Assembly: GCA_937976325.1 (NCBI GenBank)
Contig: CALJSD010000050.1
Coordinates: 1-13,441, forward strand
Reading direction: 5' to 3'
Source of the DNA: an uncultured Carnobacterium sp.
GTDB taxonomy: Bacteria; Bacillota; Bacilli; Lactobacillales; Aerococcaceae
DNA length: 13,441 nt
Of the stretch, positions 3,918-11,550 are shown piece after piece. Every line of letters begins with the position of its first letter. Positions within the stretch are counted from its first letter, which is position 1. Both the position numbers and the translations under genes were made by a program. The notes under the pieces were generated by a model that was not told where the DNA came from, did not search any database, and saw only the letters and a list, made by a program, of their open reading frames with translations.

Positions 3918-4952
3918 ATGAAAAAGAACAAAAGCATTTATTTATTCGGAGCATTATTAGTATTAGTAGTCATTGGAGCATTATTCTTCAATCAATCAGG
4001 AGATAAAAATAAAGAAACAAACGCAAATAACACAGCTTCAACGCAAACAGAAACCGTTAAAATTGGGGTATTACAATTACTTAGCCACCCAGCCTTAGAT
4101 GCTATTTATAAAGGATTACAAGACGAATTGAAGAACGAAGGATACGAAGTGGGTAAAAACTTAGAAATCGACCTTCAAAACGCACAAGGTGACCAAAGTA
4201 ACTTAGCAAGCATGTCTGAAAAATTAGTTTCAGGTGGAAACAACATTTTAGTAGGGATTACAACTCCTGCAACATTAGCGTTAGCGAACAATACAAAAGA
4301 AACACCAATTATCATGGGTGGGATTACTTATCCAGTAGAAGCTGGTTTAATCGCAAGTGAATCAAAACCAGGAAACAACATCACTGGTGTTAGTGACCGT
4401 ACACCAATCAAACAACAATTAGAAATTATGAAACAAGTACTTTCTAACATGAAGAAAGTCGGTATCCTTTACACTTCAAGCGAAGATAACTCTGTAAAAC
4501 AAGCCGAAGAAGCTGAAAAATACGCTAAAGAATTAGGCTTAGAAGTTAAAGTTTCAACGATTGCAAACACAAACGATATTCAACAAGTAACTGAAAGCTT
4601 AGCAAGCCAAGTAGATGCCATCTTCGTTCCAATCGATAACACAATCGCAAGTGCAATGGCAACAGTAACTCAAGTAACAGATGCAGTTAAGGTGCCAGTA
4701 TTCCCTTCAGCTGATACAATGGTTGCTGACGGTGGAGTATTAGGTGTAGGTGTTGACCAATACCAAATCGGTGTAGAAACAGCTAAAGTAGTTGTAAAAG
4801 TTCTAAAAGGTGCTAACCCAGCCGATACACCAATCACATTAGCAAACAAAGGTGTTGTATATGTTAACGAAGAAAAAGCGAAAAAATTAGGCATTACAAT
4901 TCCAGAAAGTATCTTAAAAGATGCACAAAAAGTAACACCAACAAATAAATAA
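3918..4952 (+). CDS. trpX: ABC transporter substrate-binding protein, probable tryptophan transporter TrpX
   Basis: This gene encodes 344 residues. GGAGGA lies 7 bp before ATG 3918, which fixes the start. Residues 5-25 are a hydrophobic signal-anchor (IYLFGALLVLVVIGALFF) with no lipobox cysteine, so the protein is probably held outside the cell by this helix. A Ser/Thr/Asn-rich linker follows, then a two-lobed periplasmic-binding fold (KIGVLQLLSHPALDAIYKGL; ILVGITTPATLALANNTKETPIIMGG; FVPIDNTIASAM). This fits the PF04392 family, which includes streptococcal TrpX. The mature part contains no Trp and no Cys. It is the first gene of a three-gene operon behind an attenuating leader. Tryptophan specificity rests on resemblance and on the leader Trp codon; other aromatic or related ligands are possible. 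Confidence 0.83.
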   Translation: MKKNKSIYLFGALLVLVVIGALFFNQSGDKNKETNANNTASTQTETVKIGVLQLLSHPALDAIYKGLQDELKNEGYEVGKNLEIDLQNAQGDQSNLASMSEKLVSGGNNILVGITTPATLALANNTKETPIIMGGITYPVEAGLIASESKPGNNITGVSDRTPIKQQLEIMKQVLSNMKKVGILYTSSEDNSVKQAEEAEKYAKELGLEVKVSTIANTNDIQQVTESLASQVDAIFVPIDNTIASAMATVTQVTDAVKVPVFPSADTMVADGGVLGVGVDQYQIGVETAKVVVKVLKGANPADTPITLANKGVVYVNEEKAKKLGITIPESILKDAQKVTPTNK

Positions 4953-5006
4953 GATAGTTTAGAAACGTTGATATGATAACAACTCTAGGAGAGGATGGTT
5001 CATACA

Positions 5007-5030
5007 CAATATGACTTAAACGTCATATTG
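5007..5030 (+). repeat. Intercistronic hairpin between trpX and trpY
   Basis: CAATATGAC (5007-5015) pairs perfectly with GTCATATTG (5022-5030) around TTAAAC. No T-run follows, so it is probably not a terminator. It could stabilise the trpX mRNA or be a processing site, giving more binding protein than permease. Confidence 0.75.
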
Positions 5031-5058
5031 ATCGTTTCAGAGGAGGATTTTTTTCGAA

Positions 5059-5955
5059 ATGGATTTAGTGGTTTCTTCGATTTCTCAAGGGATACTATGG
5101 GGAGTATTATCTCTAGGGTTATTCATTAGTTTTCGAATTTTAAATATTGCAGATATGACGACTGAGGGGAGCTTTCCTCTCGGTGCTGCGACTTGTGTGA
5201 TTTTGATTCAACAAGGAGTCAACCCATTCTTAGCAACGCTGGTGGCTATGATTGCCGGAGCGCTTGCTGGGGGCGTGACAGCGTTCCTTATGACGGTTTG
5301 TAAAATTCCAAGTTTATTAGCAGGGATTTTAACAATGACGTCTCTCTTATCCATTAACCTACGTGTGATGGGGAAAGCCAATATCACGCTTCTTGGACAA
5401 GATACGATTTTTAGTGTCTTTTCAAAACTAGGCTTACCAAAGTATTTTGACATCATTATCATGGGGCTTATCATCATTGGATTTTTAATCTTCTTGATGT
5501 ATTGCTTCTTCAGAACAGAATTTGGACAAGCACTGATTGCGACAGGGGACAACGAAAAGATGGCTCGCGCGCTTGGAATTAACACGCGTAAGATGACCGT
5601 GTTTGGCTTGATGCTCTCAAATGCGCTCATCGCCTTAGCAGGAGCAATTTTAGCGCAAAATAATGGATACGCAGATGTGAACTCAGGTCTTGGAACGATT
5701 GTAATCGCGCTTGCTGCGATTATCATTGGTGAAGTGATTTTCGCCGACGAATCATTCGTTGGACGTCTTGTCTGCATCCTTTACGGATCAATTATTTACC
5801 GTTTACTATTAATGCTTGTGTTGTTACTCAATGTCTTCCAAGCAAATGACTTCAAACTCATCTCAGCAGCACTGATTGCCTTCTGTTTAACAGTGCCGCA
5901 AATAAAGAGCTGGATTCAGCAAAAAAGCACACGTCATAGAAAGGGGGAAAACTAA
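5059..5955 (+). CDS. trpY: ABC transporter permease, probable tryptophan transporter TrpY
   Basis: This 298-residue integral membrane protein of the branched-chain amino acid type permease superfamily (PF02653) has about eight hydrophobic segments. Residues 152-180 (RTEFGQALIATGDNEKMARALGIN) form the cytoplasmic coupling loop that contacts the ATPase, followed by a Gly/Ala-rich segment (GLGTIVIALAAIIIGE). GAGGAGG lies about 12 bp before the ATG. The C-terminus is basic (KSTRHRKGEN) and cytoplasmic. Its stop codon directly abuts the ATG of the ATPase gene, so translation is coupled. It forms the membrane channel for the upstream binding protein. Substrate specificity is inferred from operon context. 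Confidence 0.87.
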   Translation: MDLVVSSISQGILWGVLSLGLFISFRILNIADMTTEGSFPLGAATCVILIQQGVNPFLATLVAMIAGALAGGVTAFLMTVCKIPSLLAGILTMTSLLSINLRVMGKANITLLGQDTIFSVFSKLGLPKYFDIIIMGLIIIGFLIFLMYCFFRTEFGQALIATGDNEKMARALGINTRKMTVFGLMLSNALIALAGAILAQNNGYADVNSGLGTIVIALAAIIIGEVIFADESFVGRLVCILYGSIIYRLLLMLVLLLNVFQANDFKLISAALIAFCLTVPQIKSWIQQKSTRHRKGEN

Positions 5956-6738
5956 ATGAGTATTGAAATTCAACACTTATCCAAAACATTTTTCCCTGGA
6001 ACTTCACGTGAGCATAAGGCACTAAAAAAAGTCAGCTTATCGATTCAAGAAGGAGACTTCATTACGATTGTCGGCGGAAATGGGGCTGGAAAATCAACTT
6101 TCTTAAACGCGATTGCTGGTAACTTTGCTTTAGACGAAGGAACAATCTCGTTTGGTGGCCATCAAATTGAACAGATTGCAGATTTTGAACGTGCGGCCTA
6201 TATTAGCCGTGTCTTCCAAGACCCAATGCAAGGAACAGCACCTCGTATGACCGTGGCTGAAAACTTAGCTTTAGCAAATCGTAGAGGTCAAAAGCGTAGC
6301 CTCTTTAAAACGTCTTCTAAAGAAGAATTGCAACAATTCGAGGCCTTACTAGCCCCCCTAGGACTTGGCTTAGAAGACCGTCTTCATACAGAAATCGGAC
6401 TATTATCAGGAGGACAACGTCAAGCCATTTCACTCCTCATGGCAACGATGAACGCTCCACAACTATTACTGTTAGACGAACATACAGCAGCGCTTGACCC
6501 GAAAACACAGCGCAAGATTATGCAGAAAACACAAGAAACCATCGAAGAAAAAAACTTAACCGCGCTGATGATTACACACAATTTATCTGACGCGATTCAT
6601 TTTGGAAACCGACTCATTGTCATGCATCGTGGTGAAATCGTCCGCGATTTTGCAAAAGAGGAAAAAGCAGCATTAACAGAGGAAGAATTATTCCGATTAA
6701 TGAATGCTCTTGATGAAGCAGACTTACAAGGTGAATAA
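5956..6738 (+). CDS. trpZ: ABC transporter ATPase, probable tryptophan transporter TrpZ
   Basis: This 260-residue cytoplasmic ATPase powers the transporter. Walker A is GGNGAGKST (residues 40-48), the signature is LSGGQRQ (150-156), Walker B is LLLLDE (170-175) and the switch histidine is His208 (MITHN). The D-loop ALDPKT follows Walker B. The ribosome binding site AAAGGGGG lies inside the end of the permease gene and the ATG follows the permease TAA without a gap. A strong terminator ends the operon. All ATPase motifs are intact; the assignment to tryptophan follows the operon. Confidence 0.9.
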   Translation: MSIEIQHLSKTFFPGTSREHKALKKVSLSIQEGDFITIVGGNGAGKSTFLNAIAGNFALDEGTISFGGHQIEQIADFERAAYISRVFQDPMQGTAPRMTVAENLALANRRGQKRSLFKTSSKEELQQFEALLAPLGLGLEDRLHTEIGLLSGGQRQAISLLMATMNAPQLLLLDEHTAALDPKTQRKIMQKTQETIEEKNLTALMITHNLSDAIHFGNRLIVMHRGEIVRDFAKEEKAALTEEELFRLMNALDEADLQGE

Positions 6739-6744
6739 AATCAT

Positions 6745-6781
6745 GGAAGAAGTGAAAGAATTTTCATTTCTTCCTTTTTTT
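6745..6781 (+). terminator. Terminator of the trpXYZ operon
   Basis: A 13-bp stem (GGAAGAAGTGAAA at 6745-6757 with 6762-6774, one G-T wobble) closes on a 4-nt loop and is followed by seven T's. Confidence 0.92.
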
Positions 6782-6793
6782 ATGGGCAGACTT

Positions 6794-6802
6794 TGATATA
6801 AT
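6794..6802 (+). promoter_or_regulatory. Extended -10 promoter of the chloride transporter gene
   Basis: TG-A-TATAAT (hexamer 6797-6802) lies about 20 bp before the ribosome binding site. The -35 region overlaps the T-run of the preceding terminator and shows no consensus box, as is common with extended -10 promoters. Confidence 0.65.
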
Positions 6803-6834
6803 GAAAGAGAATAAATCGTAAAGGATGAGTGTAA

Positions 6835-8382
6835 GTGGAGTTTCTGAGCAACTTAAACCCAAGAAGATACCGCAAATCTGGTTATATCGTTATCGGTGCC
6901 TTGATTGGTCTTCTTGCAGGAAGTGCAGTTAGTTTATTTCGATATATGATTGGTTTCATATTAAGCCAAATCGTTATCGTTTATACATTTTTAAGAGAGC
7001 AACCGCAATGGATTCCAGTGTGGATTCTGTTTAGTCTTGTAATGGGAGTTATTTTAGGCCAAATCGTCAAGAGCGAGCCTGATATTAAAGGAAGTGGGAT
7101 TCCGCAAGTGGAATTGCAGCTTCAAGGAAAGATGGACATGAATTGGTGGTCTGTCTGCTGGAAGAAATTTATCGCTGGTGGGATTGCTATTGGTTCAGGA
7201 CTCTTGCTTGGACGTGAAGGTCCTTCGATTCAATTAGGAGCGTCCATTGGTCAAGGGGTGGCAGAGACCTTTAAGGCAAACCGTGTGCAAAAGAATGTAT
7301 TTATTTCCAGTGGCGCGGGGGCCGGCCTTGCTGCAGCCTTTAACGCGCCAATTGCAGGGCTTATGTTTGTACTGGAAGAAGTTCATCATACTTTTAGTCC
7401 GCTTGTTGCGGTCACAACTTTAACAGCCGCGATTATTTCGAACTTCATTTCATTAAATGTATTTGGAGTTCATCCATCATTAAATCTAGGAAACGACCAA
7501 CGCTTCCCGATGGAATATTATGGGTACGTTGTCCTTCTTGGGATTGTGCTTGCGATTTTTGGACTAGCGTATCATCGTATCACATTGGCTTTGCCAAAAA
7601 TTTATAAGACGCTTTTCCCGAAAGTGGCTCCGTATTATTACTGCCTCATTGCCTTTATGTTGATTATTCCTCTTGGAATGTGGAATCCGCATGTGTTAGG
7701 TGGTGGGGGCGAGTTAGTATTAGCACTCGTTAAAGAAAATCATACCGTTCAATTTTTAGTGGGTCTTTTTATGATTCGATTTGTCTACTCAATGATTTCG
7801 TATGGGACAGGACTTCCTGGTGGAATCTTCTTACCAATCCTCTCTCTTGGAGCGCTTCTTGGGTTAGCCTATGCAGAATTTCTGATTGAATTTTTAGGTG
7901 TAGATCCAAGCGTACGCGTTAGCTTTGTTTTCTTTGCCATGGCAGGATATTTTGCAGCAATCGGGAAAGCGCCACTAACAGCCTTACTCCTCGTGACGGA
8001 GATGGTAGGTGGCTTGAACCAATTGATGCCGCTTGGAATTTGTACATTAGTAGCGTATATCGTGGCTGACTTCTTGAAGATGGATCCAATTTATGAAGTG
8101 TTAGCAGAACGTTTAGACAAAGAACATTCAACGGATACAAAAGGAGAGCGCACAACCTTTGAAGTGCCAATTATGGTGGATAGTCCGCTTGTTGAAAAAG
8201 CGATTCGTGACATTCAGTGGCCACAACAAATCATCATTGCGACCATTCGACGTGGAGCAAAGGAAATTATTGCTCACGGAGATACGGTGTTGCGTAGCGG
8301 AGATATTCTGATTGTTGTCTGTGATGAAGGAATGGTTGGGAAGATGACAGAAGAGATGACGCATCTTGTGACGGCTTCCTAG
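6835..8382 (+). CDS. ClC-family chloride channel/antiporter with C-terminal RCK-type domain
   Basis: This 515-residue protein starts at GTG 6835, with AAGGA 9 bp upstream. Residues 15-415 form the ClC membrane domain. Its anion selectivity motifs are GSGIP (86-90), GREGP (126-130, gating Glu128) and GGIFLP (329-334). EE181-182 in FNAPIAGLMFVLEEV supplies the inner glutamate expected of H+/Cl- antiporters. GREGP rather than a fluoride-type motif argues for chloride. Residues 442-510 (FEVPIMVDSPLVEKAIRDI ... GDTVLRSGDILIVVCDEG) resemble the RCK_C/TrkA-C ligand-binding domain, which probably regulates transport; ClC proteins of Gram-positives often carry it. A role in acid or osmotic stress is plausible. 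The gene has its own promoter, after the trpXYZ terminator. Confidence 0.92.
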   Translation: MEFLSNLNPRRYRKSGYIVIGALIGLLAGSAVSLFRYMIGFILSQIVIVYTFLREQPQWIPVWILFSLVMGVILGQIVKSEPDIKGSGIPQVELQLQGKMDMNWWSVCWKKFIAGGIAIGSGLLLGREGPSIQLGASIGQGVAETFKANRVQKNVFISSGAGAGLAAAFNAPIAGLMFVLEEVHHTFSPLVAVTTLTAAIISNFISLNVFGVHPSLNLGNDQRFPMEYYGYVVLLGIVLAIFGLAYHRITLALPKIYKTLFPKVAPYYYCLIAFMLIIPLGMWNPHVLGGGGELVLALVKENHTVQFLVGLFMIRFVYSMISYGTGLPGGIFLPILSLGALLGLAYAEFLIEFLGVDPSVRVSFVFFAMAGYFAAIGKAPLTALLLVTEMVGGLNQLMPLGICTLVAYIVADFLKMDPIYEVLAERLDKEHSTDTKGERTTFEVPIMVDSPLVEKAIRDIQWPQQIIIATIRRGAKEIIAHGDTVLRSGDILIVVCDEGMVGKMTEEMTHLVTAS

Positions 8383-8399
8383 AGTTATTTTGTAATAAA

Positions 8400-8408
8400 T
8401 GGTATACT
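8400..8408 (+). promoter_or_regulatory. Extended -10 promoter of the small membrane protein gene
   Basis: TG-G-TATACT (hexamer 8403-8408) lies just before the ribosome binding site AAGAGGTGAT, so the untranslated leader would be very short. No clear -35 box is seen. Confidence 0.55.
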
Positions 8409-8430
8409 GTGAAAATAAGAGGTGATACAG

Positions 8431-8694
8431 ATGAGCGAACAAGGAAATGAATTACAAAGAAGTTTTAATCGATATTTGAGAAGAAACCAAGCATGGGTGT
8501 TTATCATCCTAACCGGTGTGATTCTATTTGTGGCCGTATTCGTTTATCGTAGTTTCGCGAAATCAACGAAGGCACCACTCGAAAATTACAAAGATCAGAT
8601 TACACATATGCAAGAGCAACTCAATGCGCAAGAAACACGCATTCAGCAATTGGAAGAGCAAATCAAACAATTGCAAGAAGAATCAAATAACTAA
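8431..8694 (+). CDS. Small single-pass membrane protein with a coiled coil
   Basis: This gene encodes 87 residues from ATG 8431 (AGAGGTGAT 4-12 bp upstream), preferred over the earlier in-frame codon at 8422, which lies inside the ribosome binding site. Residues 1-20 are hydrophilic and basic; residues 21-39 (AWVFIILTGVILFVAVFVY) form one membrane helix. Residues 52-84 form a heptad-like coiled coil (ITHMQEQLNAQETRIQQLEEQIKQLQEE). The positive-inside rule places the N-terminus in the cytoplasm and the coiled coil outside. The layout resembles FtsL/FtsB-like or phage-associated membrane coiled coils, but I see no specific motif and make no functional claim. It follows the chloride transporter by 48 bp with its own promoter candidate. 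Confidence 0.75.
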   Translation: MSEQGNELQRSFNRYLRRNQAWVFIILTGVILFVAVFVYRSFAKSTKAPLENYKDQITHMQEQLNAQETRIQQLEEQIKQLQEESNN

Positions 8695-8701
8695 TAAAGC
8701 A

Positions 8702-8741
8702 AACCACCTTGGACGGCTGAATCGTTCAAGGTGGTTTTTTG
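8702..8741 (+). terminator. Intrinsic terminator after the small membrane protein gene
   Basis: AACCACCTTG (8702-8711) pairs with CAAGGTGGTT (8727-8736), with extra pairing inside. The T-run continues to 8740. Confidence 0.92.
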
Positions 8742-8750
8742 TAAAGAATG

Positions 8751-8790
8751 AAATGTATCATTTTTGATACGTATCAAAAATGATACATTT
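8751..8790. repeat. Perfect 40-bp palindrome between convergent genes
   Basis: Bases 8751-8770 are exactly complementary to 8771-8790 with no loop. Each half is itself a dyad (GTATC-6-GATAC), so the unit GTATC/GATAC occurs four times. The stop codon and last four codons (MYHF) of the minus-strand gene lie inside it. On the plus strand TTTTAATTTTTT follows, so it may act as a second terminator; the nested symmetry would also suit a protein-binding site. Confidence 0.95.
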
Positions 8791-9499
8791 TAATTTTTTG
8801 AAAAATCGTTTGGAATTTCGTTTGTAAAGTAGTAGCTCGTTCTGGATGAAGTGAGTGATCTTCTAAATAAAGCGAATAGGGCACTTCGATTTGAACGGCT
8901 TCAATTCGTGGGCACTTCCCAAAGGTCGCAATAATATTGCCGCCTGAAAAAGGAGTATCTACTTGAGTGGGTAAGCCTTCTTCATGAAATAGAAGTTGGA
9001 GTCGTTTCAAGGTGTCTTGACTTAAAGTCTGGTTCTTGCGAGTTCCTAAAATAATGTCGCTTGCCCCAAAAAGCTTGTCATCATAACTATGTAAATCGAC
9101 TAGCAACACTCTTTCATGCTGTTCTAACTTTTCTTTCAGTAGATTTTCTAAATGAAGGTAGTAAGGCGTGTAATACTGATCCAACCAATCCGCTTGTTTT
9201 TGCTTAGAAGGATAGTTGTTAAATAGCTGATGGGCTACTTCATCAATTCGTGGAATAATGGGCTGTGTTGCTTTCCCTGCGCGTGGTTTAAAACGATTCA
9301 CGTCTACAATATAGCGAGAAACGGTAGCTACTAGAGTCGTCTCGGAAAGTGGGGCCACAAGTTCTGGAAGAGCCCAGTCCGTATGTTCACGCTTAGCTCC
9401 TAGATTACAAAGCGGGGCAATGTCTTGTGGGATGTTCGTTCCACTATGCGGAATTGAAATCACAAGAGGGGAATTCGACTGTTTATGAATAACTTGCAC
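8774..9499 (-). CDS. N-formylglutamate amidohydrolase-like enzyme
   Basis: This 241-residue cytoplasmic hydrolase belongs to the N-formylglutamate amidohydrolase family (PF05013), a zinc-type amidase of histidine degradation (HutG-like). Family motifs are present in order: ISIPHSG (14-20), DVNR (66-69), DLHSYD (135-140), TPFSGGNI (182-189) and QIEV (203-206). His and Glu in IPHSG, DLHS and QIEV are the likely metal and catalytic residues. Translation starts at GTG 9497-9499 with AGAAGGTG about 5 bp upstream. No other histidine-degradation gene is nearby, so the substrate may be a different N-acyl amino acid. It is divergent from pepF, with an extended -10 promoter in the shared gap. Its 3' end lies inside the 40-bp palindrome. 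Confidence 0.82.
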   Translation of the reverse strand: MQVIHKQSNSPLVISIPHSGTNIPQDIAPLCNLGAKREHTDWALPELVAPLSETTLVATVSRYIVDVNRFKPRAGKATQPIIPRIDEVAHQLFNNYPSKQKQADWLDQYYTPYYLHLENLLKEKLEQHERVLLVDLHSYDDKLFGASDIILGTRKNQTLSQDTLKRLQLLFHEEGLPTQVDTPFSGGNIIATFGKCPRIEAVQIEVPYSLYLEDHSLHPERATTLQTKFQTIFQKIKMYHF

Positions 9500-9531
9500 C
9501 GTGGCACCTTCTTTCGTTTTTCAATATTCCT

Positions 9532-9540
9532 AGTATAGCA
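9532..9540 (-). promoter_or_regulatory. Extended -10 promoter of the amidohydrolase gene
   Basis: The minus strand reads TG-C-TATACT (hexamer at 9532-9537). It lies about 33 bp before the GTG start and only about 20 bp from the opposing pepF -10 box, so the two divergent promoters are closely packed. Confidence 0.6.
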
Positions 9541-9558
9541 AACGAACCGGAGATTGTG

Positions 9559-9564
9559 TATAAT
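9559..9564 (+). promoter_or_regulatory. -10 box of the pepF promoter
   Basis: TATAAT lies 28 bp before the pepF ATG. No good -35 is visible; the region overlaps the divergent promoter. Confidence 0.5.
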
Positions 9565-9591
9565 GGATACTATCGAAAAGGAGTGACTTTT

Positions 9592-11400
9592 ATGGCTGAA
9601 ATTAAATTAGTACCAAGAAGTGAAGTAGATCCTTCTATTACATGGGATATGACTTTACTTTATCCAAGCGACGAAGCATTTTATGCAGAGTTGGACAACT
9701 TAAAGAAAGAAATGAAAGCTTTCAAAGAAAAATACGAAAACAAATTAGGTGATTTAGAAGTATTAGATGAAGCGATTCGCAAGTATGAAGCGATTGAATT
9801 AGCAGTATACCGCGCTTCTCATTATGCAGAACTTCCAATGACGGTTGACCGCTTGAATCCAAAAGTAGTGGAAAACGCCACAGCATTCGAAGCAGTCAGC
9901 GTATCATATGCGGAAAACATGAGCTTTGTGATGACAGAATTGATTTCATTAGACGAAGTCTTCTTAAACCAATTCGTAGCAGAGAAGAGAACGGACTTAG
10001 CATACTTTGTTGAAAAAGTGATTCGTCAAAAGAAACATACGCTCTCAAAAGATGCAGAACAAGTATTATCAAACTTAAGTAGCTTACCAAGTTTCTATCA
10101 ATTATATGAAGTAACAAAACACGAAGATATGCAATTTGAGTCATTTGAAGCAAACGGCAAGACACTTGAAAATAGCTTCGTATTATACGAAAACTTACAC
10201 GAAATGGACCCTGATAAAGAAGTTCGTCGTGCTGCGGCTAAGAGCTTCTACAAGACATTAAACGCATATAAAAATACAGTTGCCAATGAATACATTTCTC
10301 AATTGAAGAAAGAAAAAATGATGGCAACAATGCGCGGTTATGACAGCGTGATTGACTACTTATTAGACGAACAAGATGGAGACCGTGAATTATACGACCG
10401 TCAAATTCGTATGCTGATGACAGACTTAGCGCCTCATATGCAACGCTACATTAAATTATTAGCGAAAGAACACGGCATTTCTGATATGCAATTCATGGAT
10501 GCCAAAATCAACTTAGATCCAGAATTCGAAGTAGATATGACGATTGAAGAATCTCGTGAGTACTTGAAGAAAGCTTTAGGCATTCTTGGCGAAGACTACA
10601 AAGCGATGATTGATGAAAGTTATGACAAACGCTGGACAGACTTCCCACAAAACATTGGTAAGAGCACTGGTGGATTCTGTGCGACTGTTCCTAACGTTGC
10701 TGGATTTATCCTATTATCATGGACAGGTAAAATGAACGAAGTGTTCGTGTTAGCGCACGAATTAGGGCATGCATACCACTTCATGTCAACAGGGAAACAT
10801 CAATCGATTTTAAACAATGAATGTTCATTATACTTCGTTGAAGCTCCTTCAACATGTAATGAAGTGATCGTCTCAAATTACTTACTTAAAACAAGTACAG
10901 ATGCTCGTTTCAAACGTTGGGTTATCAGTAATATGATTAGCCGTACGTATTTCCACAACATGGTTACTCACTACATGGAAGCCGTGTACCAAGATCGTAT
11001 TTACAAGATGATTGATAACAACGAAATGTTAAATGCGGATGTCTTATCAAATGTGAAAAAAGAAGTGATGCAAGAATTCTTCGGAGACAGCCTTGTTGTA
11101 AACGAAGGGGCAGAGTTGACATGGATGCGTCAACCACACTACTACATGGGGTTATATCCATATACGTATTCAGCAGGTCTAACAATTGGTACTGCAATTG
11201 CGAACCAAATCGAAGAAAATCCTGAACACGCTAAAGTGTGGTTAGATACTTTATCTAAAGGTGGAAGCATGTCTGCCAAAGACTTAGCAATTCATGCAGG
11301 TTGCGATGTTTCAACAGATGAACCATTGAAACAAGCGATTGCTTACGTTGGACATTTAGTAGACCAATTAGAAAGCTTAACAGCAGAATTAAAAGCATAA
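9592..11400 (+). CDS. pepF: Oligoendopeptidase F (M3B zinc metallopeptidase)
   Basis: This 602-residue cytoplasmic peptidase cleaves short oligopeptides internally and matches the ~600-residue length of the family. The zinc motif HELGH gives His389, Glu390 and His393; the third ligand is Glu417 in FVEAPS, 24 residues after His393, as in M3 peptidases. The N-terminal ~200 residues form the helical lid (WDMTLLYPSDEAFYAELDNL ...), and YYMGLYPYTYSAG near the C-terminus matches the substrate-binding Tyr/His region. ATG 9592 has AAAAGGAG 8 bp upstream; the upstream in-frame GTG 9556 lies in the promoter and is rejected. The gene is monocistronic, ended by a perfect hairpin terminator. It probably works in peptide nutrition or turnover of signal and leader peptides. 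Confidence 0.95.
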   Translation: MAEIKLVPRSEVDPSITWDMTLLYPSDEAFYAELDNLKKEMKAFKEKYENKLGDLEVLDEAIRKYEAIELAVYRASHYAELPMTVDRLNPKVVENATAFEAVSVSYAENMSFVMTELISLDEVFLNQFVAEKRTDLAYFVEKVIRQKKHTLSKDAEQVLSNLSSLPSFYQLYEVTKHEDMQFESFEANGKTLENSFVLYENLHEMDPDKEVRRAAAKSFYKTLNAYKNTVANEYISQLKKEKMMATMRGYDSVIDYLLDEQDGDRELYDRQIRMLMTDLAPHMQRYIKLLAKEHGISDMQFMDAKINLDPEFEVDMTIEESREYLKKALGILGEDYKAMIDESYDKRWTDFPQNIGKSTGGFCATVPNVAGFILLSWTGKMNEVFVLAHELGHAYHFMSTGKHQSILNNECSLYFVEAPSTCNEVIVSNYLLKTSTDARFKRWVISNMISRTYFHNMVTHYMEAVYQDRIYKMIDNNEMLNADVLSNVKKEVMQEFFGDSLVVNEGAELTWMRQPHYYMGLYPYTYSAGLTIGTAIANQIEENPEHAKVWLDTLSKGGSMSAKDLAIHAGCDVSTDEPLKQAIAYVGHLVDQLESLTAELKA

Positions 11401-11411
11401 TCATTGTAAAT

Positions 11412-11442
11412 AAAAACGCGCTACAACTGTAGCGCGTTTTTT
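11412..11442. terminator. Bidirectional terminator after pepF
   Basis: A perfect 14-bp stem (AAAAACGCGCTACA with its complement) closes on a very small loop. It has T-runs on both strands, so it can also end minus-strand fucR transcripts. Confidence 0.93.
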
Positions 11443-11473
11443 CTATTTAATAGGAACAAAGATAAAAACGATA

Positions 11474-11504
11474 GGACTAACTCAACATAGAGCTAGTTCT
11501 TTTT
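11474..11504 (+). terminator. Secondary terminator-like hairpin between pepF and fucR
   Basis: GGACTAACTC (11474-11483) pairs with GAGCTAGTTC (11490-11499) with one wobble and one mismatch, followed by TTTTT. This is probably a back-up terminator for plus-strand transcription. Confidence 0.5.
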
Positions 11505-11550
11505 CAAAATGTTCAAATAACTTCATGTACTTTTTCTTTGTTCTATATTT

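Noticed and set aside
4995..5120. Small ORF between trpX and trpY (MVHTQYDLNVILIV…)
   Set aside because: Its AGGAG is only 3 bp from the ATG, it overlaps the permease gene out of frame, and it runs through the intercistronic hairpin.
9556..9591. N-terminal extension of PepF from GTG 9556
   Set aside because: This codon lies inside the -10 promoter region, whereas ATG 9592 has a strong ribosome binding site and fits the family start.
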